A stretch of DNA of 64,000 bases from Desulfosediminicola flagellatus. GTDB lineage: Bacteria > Desulfobacterota > Desulfobulbia > Desulfobulbales > Desulfocapsaceae. The stretch covers positions 3,619,501-3,683,500 of the forward strand of contig NZ_CP050698.1 in assembly GCF_005116655.2 (NCBI RefSeq), in the 5' to 3' direction. This document shows, piece by piece, positions 46,357 through 55,105 of this stretch. The position numbers and the translations under genes are program-made. The notes below the pieces were generated by a model. It was given only the letters and a program-made list of their open reading frames with translations, searched no databases and was not told where the DNA came from. Within the stretch, counting starts at the first letter, position 1. Every line of letters begins with the position of its first letter.

Positions 46357-46963
46357 AACTCAGCCTCCATCCAGTTGAATTGAATGCCCTACTGCATCGG
46401 ACTCGCTGAAGCAGTCTTATCACTATTGTATTTTATCAAATTTACTTGCCAGAAACAAGAGTGCGACCTGCTTCGAATCAAGTAGACGATCCTGATTGTT
46501 GCCAGGCATACAGTGTATAAGCAAAAGGATCCGTAACATCCTTTTTGGTTATAATTTAGTGATCAGAAAATCAGTGGAAAGAAAATTTTAGTGTCACGTC
46601 AATGATGAAATGTCGGTATATTGCACCGTAATTTTATGCTCCTGTGCTGTCGATGTATGTGGCGCATAGTTGTGCAATGTAACACATACACCGACAGCAC
46701 AGGAGCGAAAAAGGACAAGCAAGATACTGACAGATCAGCGTTGACGGGACACTAGATCAGTTCATATTGATAAACAAACCACGGAACGATCCTAAGAAAC
46801 CTCATGTCCATCAAAGCCTTTATTACAAAAATAACAGGAGCAAAACCCGTCTCTTCTAAAAGGATAAAATTCGGTCATAAGAGCCTTTTAGCAATGATTG
46901 TCATCTCAGTTAAAAGGCTCAGCAGGCATGTAAAAATCTGCGTCTTTTTTGTTTCAAAACTGA
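46357..46963. other. Long intergenic region with hairpins
   Basis: About 605 bases. It holds the palindromic element at 46589-46754 and a second stem GAGCCTTTT/AAAAGGCTC at about 46881-46920 with T/A-rich flanks that may terminate the FmdB-like gene. A 58-codon plus-strand frame starting at about 46804 lacks a ribosome site and overlaps this stem, so it is not called. Confidence 0.5.
46589..46754. repeat. Palindromic intergenic element with TAGTGTC ends
   Basis: A 166-base element: the left arm TAGTGTCACGTCAATG... pairs with the right arm ...CGTTGACGGGACACTA over about 30 bases with scattered mismatches, and an inner perfect stem GCTCCTGTGCTGTCG (46638-46652) pairs with CGACAGCACAGGAGC (46692-46706). 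It could fold into a cruciform. No coding content. The ends resemble those of the 6174-6323 element. Confidence 0.75.
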
Positions 46964-47251
46964 TCAAACCGTTGAACTAGCCGAACAGTTTGCCGTCCCC
47001 TCTTTCTTTACTGTAGAAGCTCTACAGTTCTCTACACTGCCAGTTTTTGTTGATGACTCCGTGCCAGGCTGCTTTGATGAATATCCATCGGCATACCAAC
47101 CACCTCCCTTGAGCTGGAATGAATTCAGTGATATCAGTTTATAGAGTTCTCCACCACAATCGGGACACTCTGTTTTTGGGGCATCAGTAATTTTCTGTAT
47201 ACATTCATGTTGGGTTGAACACTCACTGCACTTATACTCGTAAATTGGCAT
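46964..47251 (-). CDS. FmdB-type zinc ribbon protein
   Basis: A 95-residue protein starting MPIYEYKCSECSTQHECIQKITDAPKTECPDCGGELYKLIS, the classic FmdB zinc ribbon (CxxC at 8-11 and CxxC around 29-32). The tail is Ser/Thr-rich and of low complexity. Function of the family is unclear; it was first noted as a putative regulator near formamidase/amidase genes. Its start is four bases after the DnaJ-like stop, so both share a message. AAGGAG precedes the ATG. Confidence 0.85.
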   Translation of the reverse strand: MPIYEYKCSECSTQHECIQKITDAPKTECPDCGGELYKLISLNSFQLKGGGWYADGYSSKQPGTESSTKTGSVENCRASTVKKEGTANCSASSTV

Positions 47252-47255
47252 GGCT

Positions 47256-47963
47256 TTAACTCCTTTTATATATACGTATAACCGCGTTTATAGAAATATC
47301 CCGATCATTGATTCTAGTGACCGGAAGTTGAATAGTATGACCGGACCGGACTCCTGCCGGGTAGCTGAGCAGCAGCTGTTTCTCGCCTGTCAGATAGCCA
47401 GCCCCATTACAGCGCCAGCAGCCCCGCACTCGCCGATGACCTGCACTATTGCAGCTGGGACAGCGGATCTGCATCGGAACGTTTAACCGCACATTGCCAC
47501 CTTTTTCCGCCTGATCGCTGGTCAACTGGACCTCGATTGTCCGATTAAGGGTAAACTGAGGATGTCGGTCTTCATGGAATCCAGAAAGCATCCGGTCGAA
47601 TAGGCCATCAAACAGGCTATTGTAGTGATGGATAGATCGATCCAGAGACCTGTTCGGATGTGCCGGAGTTCTCTCTTGAGGAATAAGTGGCTCAACATGG
47701 CTACTAGCCTTAGAAACATCAACCGTATCAGATTCGGGATGATTGTATCTGCCAATCCCGTCCTGGAGATTATTGTCATAACTTCTACGCTGTGCAGGAT
47801 CACTCAGAACTGAATAGGCTTCATGGATCACCTGAAAAGGAGCCTGGTTGCTTCCGAAATAATCAGGATGATACTCCTTAGCCAGACGACGATAGGCCGC
47901 CTTGATATCATCCTCGGTAGAATTAACTGGAATGCCTAAAATAATATAATAGTTTTTGGGCAT
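47256..47963 (-). CDS. DnaJ-like co-chaperone
   Basis: A 235-residue protein with an N-terminal J domain containing the HPD motif (AYRRLAKEYHPDYFG), a polar middle (about 65-140) and a short C-terminal region with two CxxCxxxG-like knuckles (CPSCNSAG and CWRCNGAG), enough for one zinc site rather than the two of full DnaJ, then a stretch similar to the DnaJ C-terminal beta domain. It would stimulate a DnaK ATPase. GGAGG precedes the ATG. No dnaK is in the window. Confidence 0.88.
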   Translation of the reverse strand: MPKNYYIILGIPVNSTEDDIKAAYRRLAKEYHPDYFGSNQAPFQVIHEAYSVLSDPAQRRSYDNNLQDGIGRYNHPESDTVDVSKASSHVEPLIPQERTPAHPNRSLDRSIHHYNSLFDGLFDRMLSGFHEDRHPQFTLNRTIEVQLTSDQAEKGGNVRLNVPMQIRCPSCNSAGHRRVRGCWRCNGAGYLTGEKQLLLSYPAGVRSGHTIQLPVTRINDRDISINAVIRIYKRS

Positions 47964-48225
47964 GGTAGATCCTCCTGAAGAATATTGTCTCTTCTGAAAT
48001 TGTTCAGAATTATCTATGGGTGAAAAGGTGTCCGAAAACTCACTGTGCTTGTTATATTATTTTCTTTTTTTGTTTCTTAACGCATTTACATTTCTTTGTT
48101 TTCCCCAGGGTTGAATTTTGATGAACCTGAATCGTTTATCTCAGACCACGAAGCTGTCCAAGCCTGTAAAGAATGTCATATAATACTTTTTTGCTGCCAT
48201 ATCGTCTTTAGATACCCACTCAGTC

Positions 48226-49185
48226 TCAACAGTTTAGACAGCGCATACGACGAACCGACAGTGGACTCCGTTTAGACTGCCTTCCATGCGGTTGCCAGTG
48301 ATCAGTTGTATACACATCCGCACGAGGCGAATCGACAAGCGCCATAGCCATAATCCGACGAATACGCTGCGCAATTGGTGGATGAGTTTGCAATAATGAC
48401 GGTGCCCTATAACTCCTCCAGGGTGTAAACAACAGACTACGCCAGTAATTGCGATGATAGTGCTCAAGTTTATACAAAGCCTGAGCCAGGCCAGCCGGAT
48501 CCCCGGTAAGTTCACTTCCCACCAAATCGGCTTCAAACTCCCTCGTTCTGGAAAGTGCCATTTGCAGCGCCAGGACAATTGTCGGCGCAAAAACGATAAA
48601 AAGCATCGGGACCAGCGAGATACTGACTTTTCCAACTATCACCAAAGGCATGGCAAGCAGTAATACCATCTGACCAAAGATGGAGATAAAACCGGTGATT
48701 CTCTGAACACTATCCGCCATGAGCATCACTTTGAGATCATTGTTCCTGATGTGAGCAATCTCATGCCCAAGGATTCCTGTAATGTCTCGCATGTTGAGAT
48801 TACGGAGCAGAGCATCAGTCAAAACAATTACAGGCTTTTCCCTCCTGCCTGTAGCATAGGCATTCATGGTTCCTGACGGTTCATAGAAAAGTTGTGGAAT
48901 ATGAGAGAGCCCTGCACGTCGAGCTAGAGTAGAGACTACCTGATACAACCGGGGATGCTGTATCTGCGATAGAGGTTTGGCCCCTCTTACCCGGATCAGA
49001 TGCTCGGTTGTTGAATTTCCGTAAAAGAGAATAGGAATAACACTTCCAAATACTGCGAACCAGACTCCATCGGTGCCAGCTACCATATAGGCAGCAAGGC
49101 CAGTAACAGTCGCCATTATAATTAACAGAACAACTGTGTGGATAAGGTTTTTAACTTTATTGTGAAATACAAGATCGCTATTCAT
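48226..49185 (-). CDS. htpX: HtpX-like M48 membrane metalloprotease
   Basis: A 319-residue protease: two N-terminal helices, the zinc motif HEIAH near residue 140 (GILGHEIAHIRNND), two more hydrophobic segments, and the third ligand region REFEADLVGSELTG. The first half (YATGRREKPVIVLTDALLRNLN) is typical for HtpX. It degrades damaged membrane proteins alongside FtsH. The C-terminus is extended and ends in a Cys-containing basic tail (RMRCLNC). GAGG precedes the ATG. Confidence 0.92.
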   Translation of the reverse strand: MNSDLVFHNKVKNLIHTVVLLIIMATVTGLAAYMVAGTDGVWFAVFGSVIPILFYGNSTTEHLIRVRGAKPLSQIQHPRLYQVVSTLARRAGLSHIPQLFYEPSGTMNAYATGRREKPVIVLTDALLRNLNMRDITGILGHEIAHIRNNDLKVMLMADSVQRITGFISIFGQMVLLLAMPLVIVGKVSISLVPMLFIVFAPTIVLALQMALSRTREFEADLVGSELTGDPAGLAQALYKLEHYHRNYWRSLLFTPWRSYRAPSLLQTHPPIAQRIRRIMAMALVDSPRADVYTTDHWQPHGRQSKRSPLSVRRMRCLNC

Positions 49186-49215
49186 GTTCTTACCTCGAAA
49201 TTGTATCGCTGTTTT

Positions 49216-49800
49216 TTACCAACCCTCCATCGCCATTCCTTTATCGATAATCGTATCAATCTCATCAATACTCTTCTCGGTCAGGGCGATCTGTTTTTCT
49301 ATCATTTCAAAGAGATCATCTTCTGCACCAAGCAGTTCGCGGGTCTTCTTTTTCAGCCGCTCACCTGCCATTAGATACTCTCTCATCTCCTTGCGGATGA
49401 CTTTTCGTTTATGGTGTTTTTCAAGCTCCGTCTCAATGAGCGGAACGAGCCGTTTAATCGAAATCTCGACAATTACATCTCTTGGAATATTGTGCTGCCG
49501 GGCTATAGCATTTATTGCGTTGAGAGTTGATCTGCTTAGAACAAATGTTTTCTGTTTAACCGCGCCCCTACGGGTTTCTTCACTCTTTGCAATCTTTGCC
49601 AGTCTTTTCAGCTCCAGCCTGTCCTGGGTCAGCTGATCAATCACTGATTTCTGTTTAATACCCAACTGTCCTGACATTACTCCCAGTAATTCTATAAGAT
49701 CTACCGGGAGCTTGAATGTTGCCCGAACCGACTGCTTACAAATAAGGTCATCAATTGTAAGGTCGTTTATGTTTTCTTCAGTTTGCTTCTCAGTCACCAT
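49216..49800 (-). CDS. Putative regulator with two ribbon-helix-helix-like segments
   Basis: A 194-residue soluble protein of unrecognised family. Two segments have the strand-helix-helix pattern of RHH DNA-binding proteins: SVRATFKLPVDLIELLGVMSGQLGIKQKSVIDQL (about 24-58) and KTFVLSRSTLNAINAIARQHNIPRDVIVEISI (about 84-115). The C-terminal third is a charged helix. Two RHH units in one chain would make a pseudo-dimer. It sits directly upstream of htpX (30 bases) and divergently from the hsp20 genes, so a role in their control is possible. GGAGGG precedes the ATG. Confidence 0.5.
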   Translation of the reverse strand: MVTEKQTEENINDLTIDDLICKQSVRATFKLPVDLIELLGVMSGQLGIKQKSVIDQLTQDRLELKRLAKIAKSEETRRGAVKQKTFVLSRSTLNAINAIARQHNIPRDVIVEISIKRLVPLIETELEKHHKRKVIRKEMREYLMAGERLKKKTRELLGAEDDLFEMIEKQIALTEKSIDEIDTIIDKGMAMEGW

Positions 49801-50070
49801 GTATTCCCTCCGTTGTTTAAAAATAGCAACACCACATTACCATGTCAACAAGGAAACAAAAAGTAATGTGAGAGAAAAAATATATTTTCTGCTTTTCACA
49901 TATTGACATGAATAACAGTGACCTTATTTTCTGCGACAAAGGATACAATCGACCGCTCATATGAAAGAGAATTTGATAATCAACACGTTTTCATTCATTT
50001 GGTGGTTGAAACATGCAGCCGCCCTTTACCCTGGGCGGAGTAAAAAACTCTCTAACTGGAGGAAAAGATT
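49801..50070. promoter_or_regulatory. Divergent control region of the hsp20 genes
   Basis: 270 bases with a G+C-rich hairpin CCGCCC/GGGCGG (50019-50038) in the leader and a GGAGG ribosome site at 50058-50062. TTGAAA at 50006-50011 recalls a heat-shock -35 box, but no matching -10 at proper distance was found. Confidence 0.35.
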
Positions 50071-50517
50071 ATGTGGACAAGAACAAATGACATCGATCGT
50101 ATGTTTAGTGCCATGGATCTACTGAACTCAAGAATGAACAGATTGTTCACTGAATACGACAGATCCGCTGGCCGCGACTTTCGCTTGAGAGCAAACAATG
50201 ATACTCCAAAGACAAACCTGTATGACCTTGGTGATAAACTTCAATTAATCGCTGAACTGCCAGGTGTAGCCAAAGCAGACCTGAACGTACGTATTCAGGG
50301 TAACTATCTCGAACTGAGCGGATCACGAAAGTCTGAAGTACCTGAAGGCTATAAAGCACACAGAGTTGAGCGCGGCAGTATCACATTTACCCGAAGCTTC
50401 ACCCTGCCAACAGATGTAGACTCCGAGCGTGTCGAAGCGGTACTTAGAGATGGTGTATTAACTATGAACCTGCCAAAAATTGAGGCGGCCAAACCCAAGC
50501 AGATAACCATCAGTTAG
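50071..50517 (+). CDS. Small heat shock protein (Hsp20/alpha-crystallin), copy 1
   Basis: A 148-residue protein with an alpha-crystallin domain (about 50-148): KTNLYDLGDKLQLIAELPGVAKADLNVRIQGNYLELSG and the late LRDGVLTMNLPK motif, ending in a short tail with an IxI-like ITIS. The N-terminal arm (MWTRTNDIDRMFSAMDLLNSRMNRLF) is typical. It is a holdase that binds unfolding proteins. A second hsp20 gene follows 60 bases downstream. Confidence 0.93.
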   Translation: MWTRTNDIDRMFSAMDLLNSRMNRLFTEYDRSAGRDFRLRANNDTPKTNLYDLGDKLQLIAELPGVAKADLNVRIQGNYLELSGSRKSEVPEGYKAHRVERGSITFTRSFTLPTDVDSERVEAVLRDGVLTMNLPKIEAAKPKQITIS

Positions 50518-50577
50518 GAAATAGGGGCCAGATGAGAACCAGGGTCCATATGAATGGTAAATTTCGGAGGAAATGTC

Positions 50578-50964
50578 ATGAGTGAGAAAAAAGAAATGAC
50601 TACACGGGAAGAGAGCATGCCTGAGCGTAGCATGGATATCCCTACCATCGCAACATTGGTCGATATTTATGAAAATGATGAAGAGATCCTGCTCCACGCC
50701 GATATGCCAGGAGTGAAGAAAGATGCGATCAACATCAATATCGATAACGGAAAACTTGAGATAACCGGTATAAGAAAGCTACAGACGACTGGTGCAACCG
50801 GCTGGGAGGAATTTGGCGATGTCGAATTCCAGAGAGTGTTTTCGATACCCCAGACTATAGAAATTGGTAAAGTGAATGCCGAATTGAAAGAAGGGGTACT
50901 AAAACTCCATCTTCCCAAGGCTGAAGCTGCAAAACCGCGCACCATTGAGATTCGATCAGCTTAG
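50578..50964 (+). CDS. Small heat shock protein (Hsp20/alpha-crystallin), copy 2
   Basis: A 128-residue protein with a full alpha-crystallin domain (ATLVDIYENDEEILLHADMPGVKKDAININIDNGKLEITG; AELKEGVLKLHLPKAE) and an IEIR tail. It is distinct from copy 1 in sequence; paired divergent Hsp20 proteins often co-assemble. The start at 50578 is chosen for GGAGG seven bases upstream. Confidence 0.93.
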   Translation: MSEKKEMTTREESMPERSMDIPTIATLVDIYENDEEILLHADMPGVKKDAININIDNGKLEITGIRKLQTTGATGWEEFGDVEFQRVFSIPQTIEIGKVNAELKEGVLKLHLPKAEAAKPRTIEIRSA

Positions 50965-51024
50965 CAGAAGGTGCTAAAATCGCCGAACAAAAGCATGAGA
51001 TCTACCATTAAGATTCATTAAGAG

Positions 51025-51058
51025 AAAGCGGGTAAGCCGTCACCGGTTTACCCGCTTT
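51025..51058 (+). terminator. Intrinsic terminator of the hsp20 pair
   Basis: 11-base stem AAAGCGGGTAA/TTACCCGCTTT with a further ACCGG-containing loop, followed by AATTTTTC. Confidence 0.8.
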
Positions 51059-51175
51059 AATTTTTCAAATACAGTCGTTAAGCTTTTCACTTTCAATTCC
51101 ATTAGTTGCCAACGCAGAAATCAACACCAGCGTTACCACCATTGATCGAAAAACACACTGAGCAATTTAGACTTT

Positions 51176-51685
51176 TCAAGCAGGATCCATTTTAATATCG
51201 GGATCAATTGCTGCTGCCATTTCTGCAGGACGGGTGGCATAGCGCATTCCTATGACCAGAGTCCGTTCAATGGCTTCGGTGGTGTCGGCATTGCTCCCGT
51301 TATCCTGCCAACCTATCGCTCTGATGGTCTTCTGTTGCCAGACGTCTCGTATAAATTGGCTGGTATATAGCCCAGGGCCGCTCATCGGAGTTCCGTCAAG
51401 TTGTGGAAAAAGATCGCCATCCAACCGCTTACAGAAATCGCTTTCATCATAACCGCCACAATCGTTCAAAGAACGAGTCATCATGGTCAGGATATACCCG
51501 GACTGTGAAAGCTGATCGGCCTTTAACCAATCATGGTATCGCCCGGATTTTGGATCTGTATAGTCATCAATCCACTCCCCATAATCTGCTCGCAACTCAC
51601 TGAGGTCATAGTACCAATGAGGTCCGAGCCCCAAGGCATCGCCAATAAATGCTCCAAGTATCGCCCCTTGCGCTCTTTCGTGCAT
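51176..51685 (-). pseudogene. ADP-ribosylglycohydrolase family, C-terminally truncated
   Basis: About 169 residues starting MHERAQGAILGAFIGDALGLGPHWYYD, the characteristic first helix of ADP-ribosylglycohydrolases with a metal-binding Asp. Middle segments (SQSGYILTMMTRSL, GSNADTTEAIERTLVIGMRYATRP) continue the family, but the protein stops after about half the usual 300 residues and lacks the late DTD-type metal motif. No continuation was found past the stop, so a deletion rather than a simple frameshift is likely. The remaining protein is probably inactive. The start at 51685 is where the family homology begins. Confidence 0.6.
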
Positions 51686-51805
51686 TGTTATGGTCGTCCT
51701 CGTCTCCTCGTTGTTTTTAACGATATGATATTGAGAGAAAAAGATGAGGCTCACCCACCACATCAATTATCATTTCATTTCAAATACTTAAACACAAAAT
51801 GTTCA

Positions 51806-54151
51806 TTAGGATCGATCAAGTTCTTCCTTTACGGCCACTCCCAGTTTTTCTATGACATACGGCTTTTTCACATATACACCTGCACCAAGCGATTGGACAG
51901 CCTTCACCCGATCCGACTCTGAAAATCCACTCACAATAATCGCTTTTTGTTTCGGATGTATTTCAAGCACTCTTCTAAATGTTTCAAGCCCATCTATGCC
52001 TGGATCCATGATCATATCAAGAACCAACAGGTCAACCGTGTTATTCTTTACATATTCCACAGCCTCTTCACCGCTTTTTACGCTTGAAACGCTGTAATTC
52101 AATTCCTCAAGTATGATAGTGGCAATATCCCGCTGCTCCTTAACATCATCTACAATAAGAATGGATTCGCCTCTCCCTTGTAATTCAGAAATTTTTACAT
52201 GAATATTTTCGGAAACTATTTTTTCCCTCGTTACCGGGAGATAAATGGTAAATGTGCTTCCTTTGTTCTCTTTGCTCTGGATGTTAATGTAACCCTGATG
52301 ATCCTTCACCGTTCCCCAGACCACAGCCAACCCTAATCCTGTTCCGCTTCTGCCCATGACCTTTTTTGTATAGAATGGCTCAAAAATCCGATTGATATCT
52401 TTCTCATCAATTCCTTCCCCCTGATCGGACACGGATAAAGCTACATAGTCACCTTCTTCAATCTTATCATATCCATGAACTGGCCTATCAAGATACTGGT
52501 TAGTTGTCTTGATAGTAACAATACCCCCATGTGGCATAGATTCACTCGCGTTGGAAACCAGATTGTATATCGATTTACTCATATGCAATGAAGAACCGGA
52601 AATGTTCAGCAGGTCCGGCGCAAGATCGGTTGTAATAGTTACTGAGGGGTGATGACGGAGTAAATTTGCAAACTCCGGGGAGTGCTGGCATTCAACAATG
52701 ATCGTGTTGAGGTTTAAAACATCCATTTTAGGAACACCGCGTCTGGCAAGGGTCAACAGGTCATCCACGATCGCTGCTGCCTTTTGGCCTCCTTTCATAA
52801 TCGCAGTTAGTTGTGGCCTGCTGGCGCTTAACTTGTCAGTCTTTATAAGTAGCATTTCAGCATATCCAAGGATTACACCAAGGACATTATTGAGATCATG
52901 GGCTACACCACCTGCCAGAATGCCGAGTGACTCCATTTTCTCGGCACGGCTAAGCCGATTCTGTAAATCTATCCTTTCCTCTTCCATTACCCTACGCTTG
53001 GTAATATCTATGAGTGTTCCTTCGACGACACCACGGGACTGGTCTACCCGGGCACTGAATTCAACCCAGAATAAGGCACCGGTCAGACGATTCTTCACCT
53101 GCAATGCATAGTCGGATATATACCCCTGCTCCTGCAGAATATGTATTATCTCCTTACGATCATCAGAATTGCTGTAAAGGTGTAGGGTATCCATACCAAT
53201 TGCACTTTTGATGGAGGGGAATCCGGCCAGATCGCAATATCGCTGGTTGCATGCAACAATCTTTGCATCTATCAGGTTCGTTTCGAAAAGGCCGACATGA
53301 GCATGCTGATAAAGATTACGATATTTCCGCTCGCTCTCCTGCAACGCTTTTTCTACCTTCTTTGATTCGGTGATGTCGCGAGCAATGGCATAGGTCAAAC
53401 CTTTTTCAACAAGAGGACGAGATACCCAACTCAACCAGCGATAGCTTCCGTCTTTGCATCGATACCGATTGACGAAATTAATAACTTTGGCACCCATTTT
53501 CAGTTCCCGGCTGATTATATCCTGGGTTTTCTTAAGGTCCTCGGAATGAATAAAATCTAAAAAGGGTTTATTCAACAATTCATCTTCAGTGTAGCCTAAT
53601 ATTTCTGTAAATGCTGAATTGACCTTGTGGAATGTGGCGGTATTGATATCGGCAATACAAATCATGTCTAATGACATGTTAAATATATTGTCTATATCCT
53701 CCATTGCCTGTTTCAAATCCGTTATATCAATCCTGTATCCAGCCAGGTATTTTTTTTCTCCCTGCTGGATGCAAAATTTGTATGTGACATAATGTTTGCC
53801 GTTAAACTCTTCATAAATTTTCAGTTGCTTCCCGTTATTAACGACATCAATATCCTCGCGTGTAATTTTTTCAGCGAACTCATGAGGGAAAAGTTCACCC
53901 ATTGTCTTGCCAATCATTTCAGGTACAGGAATACCCCACGTATCAACATAATTATCACTGGCATACAGAACTTTACTTTCATTGTAGGATACTGTTTTGA
54001 GAAATGCGGAGATAGGCGAATGCTTGATAAAAAAGGACAGAAGTTCAGAAGACCTTTGGGTGGTTTCATCCATGAGCTTTCGCTCAGATTCCGCCAGCTC
54101 CAACTCCCTGACCCGTTGTTCCAACTCTTCATAGCTTGGTTTTCTAAGCAT
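51806..54151 (-). CDS. Soluble hybrid histidine kinase with three PAS domains
   Basis: A protein of about 781 residues: a short coiled coil, PAS1 (about 40-150), PAS2 (about 155-270, with a PAC segment YRCKDGSYRWLSW), PAS3 (about 280-395), HisKA (GILAGGVAHDLNNVLGVI), an HATPase with intact boxes (SDQGEGID; GRSGTGLGLAVVWG) and a receiver (LLVLDMIMDPGIDGLETFRRVL). From the HisKA on it is clearly related to the membrane kinase at 91-2370, but with a complete ATP site. There are no membrane segments, so it senses in the cytoplasm. ATG at 54151 is preferred over an upstream TTG. No cognate HPt or regulator is adjacent. Confidence 0.9.
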   Translation of the reverse strand: MLRKPSYEELEQRVRELELAESERKLMDETTQRSSELLSFFIKHSPISAFLKTVSYNESKVLYASDNYVDTWGIPVPEMIGKTMGELFPHEFAEKITREDIDVVNNGKQLKIYEEFNGKHYVTYKFCIQQGEKKYLAGYRIDITDLKQAMEDIDNIFNMSLDMICIADINTATFHKVNSAFTEILGYTEDELLNKPFLDFIHSEDLKKTQDIISRELKMGAKVINFVNRYRCKDGSYRWLSWVSRPLVEKGLTYAIARDITESKKVEKALQESERKYRNLYQHAHVGLFETNLIDAKIVACNQRYCDLAGFPSIKSAIGMDTLHLYSNSDDRKEIIHILQEQGYISDYALQVKNRLTGALFWVEFSARVDQSRGVVEGTLIDITKRRVMEEERIDLQNRLSRAEKMESLGILAGGVAHDLNNVLGVILGYAEMLLIKTDKLSASRPQLTAIMKGGQKAAAIVDDLLTLARRGVPKMDVLNLNTIIVECQHSPEFANLLRHHPSVTITTDLAPDLLNISGSSLHMSKSIYNLVSNASESMPHGGIVTIKTTNQYLDRPVHGYDKIEEGDYVALSVSDQGEGIDEKDINRIFEPFYTKKVMGRSGTGLGLAVVWGTVKDHQGYINIQSKENKGSTFTIYLPVTREKIVSENIHVKISELQGRGESILIVDDVKEQRDIATIILEELNYSVSSVKSGEEAVEYVKNNTVDLLVLDMIMDPGIDGLETFRRVLEIHPKQKAIIVSGFSESDRVKAVQSLGAGVYVKKPYVIEKLGVAVKEELDRS

Positions 54152-54389
54152 TAAAGATCCCAATTTTCATCAAATTTATACGATTTTTTTTGTATCACTA
54201 TATTGTTTATTGAATCATAAATGAGATACTTTGAATAGAATTTACGAAAATTATGAAGAGAAGGATTCATTGGTAATTATACGCATTTAAGTGGTTCATC
54301 CGGTTTAAGCGTATTTTCGACATAAAAATGTGGACATACTTATACTTCTCTTACAGAGACTTCACTCAACTGATAAAGGAGGTAACCAT

Positions 54390-54678
54390 ATGTCCACGAG
54401 CATATTGTATCACGGTTTTGGCATTCGAGGTTATCACTATGTGCGTACAGAATCCCAACAAGGAACGATTGTCTTTACTATTTTGAAAGACCGGACTGCG
54501 CTCCGCTGTCCCTGCTGCCAAAGTAGCGATGTCATCAAAAGGGGCACGCTGCCTCGTTAGTTCCACAGCTTGTCTATCGGAAGGAAAAAGACGTATATCA
54601 AACTACATATCTCTAGGGTTTTCTGCAGTATTTGCGATACTGTTAGGCAAATTCCCCTCGCAACATTTTGGTTCAGAT
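54390..54678 (+). pseudogene. ISL3-type transposase remnant (N-terminal zinc-finger part)
   Basis: The first 56 codons (MSTSILYHGFGIRGYHYVR..., CPCCQSSDVIKRGTLPR) match the zinc-binding N-terminus of ISL3 transposases. An in-frame TAG at 54558-54560 interrupts it, and beyond the stop the same frame continues the family pattern (FHSLSIGRKKTYIKLHI, then FCSICDTVRQIPLATFW) until a TGA at about 54676-54678. The catalytic part is missing. A perfect AAAGGAGG ribosome site remains. It lies at the boundary of the sulfatase/DUF1254 island. Confidence 0.75.
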
Positions 54679-55105
54679 GATTGAGTAAGCTGCATCATTC
54701 AAGCTCTTGAATACCATATATAGAGGTCGCCCTTTTTTTTACCTGAGGTTTACTATCAAATAGCATATATCGATCATTTTCTATTCGAAATGGTCGAAGA
54801 ATACTTCTTAATTATCTATAAGCAGTAGCTTATAGTATCAACACTGAGATTTAGAAACCTGTAATAACGCCCCCCCCAGCCACTTAACAACCTGAATAAT
54901 TTACTCTAATACTAATCATACACATGATGTAAGCTCAGTAATTATCTATTACGAAGGTTCTCATTTTTTAAGAACTGCCCCTCGTTTTTTGCTCTTGTTT
55001 CCGAAGGGCAATCACCATACGCCGCAATGATTGTCTCGTCAGATGCCCGGATGTTGTGATAGGAATACATCCATTTTCCAATACGGCAGATTACGATTTA
55101 TTGAT
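54679..55105. other. Intergenic region between transposase remnant and island
   Basis: About 425 AT-rich bases without a gene. Near 54975-55010, TGCCCCTCG and CGAAGGGCA can pair and may terminate the minus-strand operon. The matching right end of the insertion sequence was not found. Confidence 0.45.

Noticed and set aside
46804..46980. 58-codon plus-strand frame overlapping the end of the FmdB-like gene
   Set aside because: No ribosome site, and it runs through a terminator-like stem.
50006..50030. Sigma-32-like promoter before hsp20 copy 1
   Set aside because: TTGAAA is present, but no CCCCAT-type -10 at the right distance; the following CCGCCC belongs to a hairpin.
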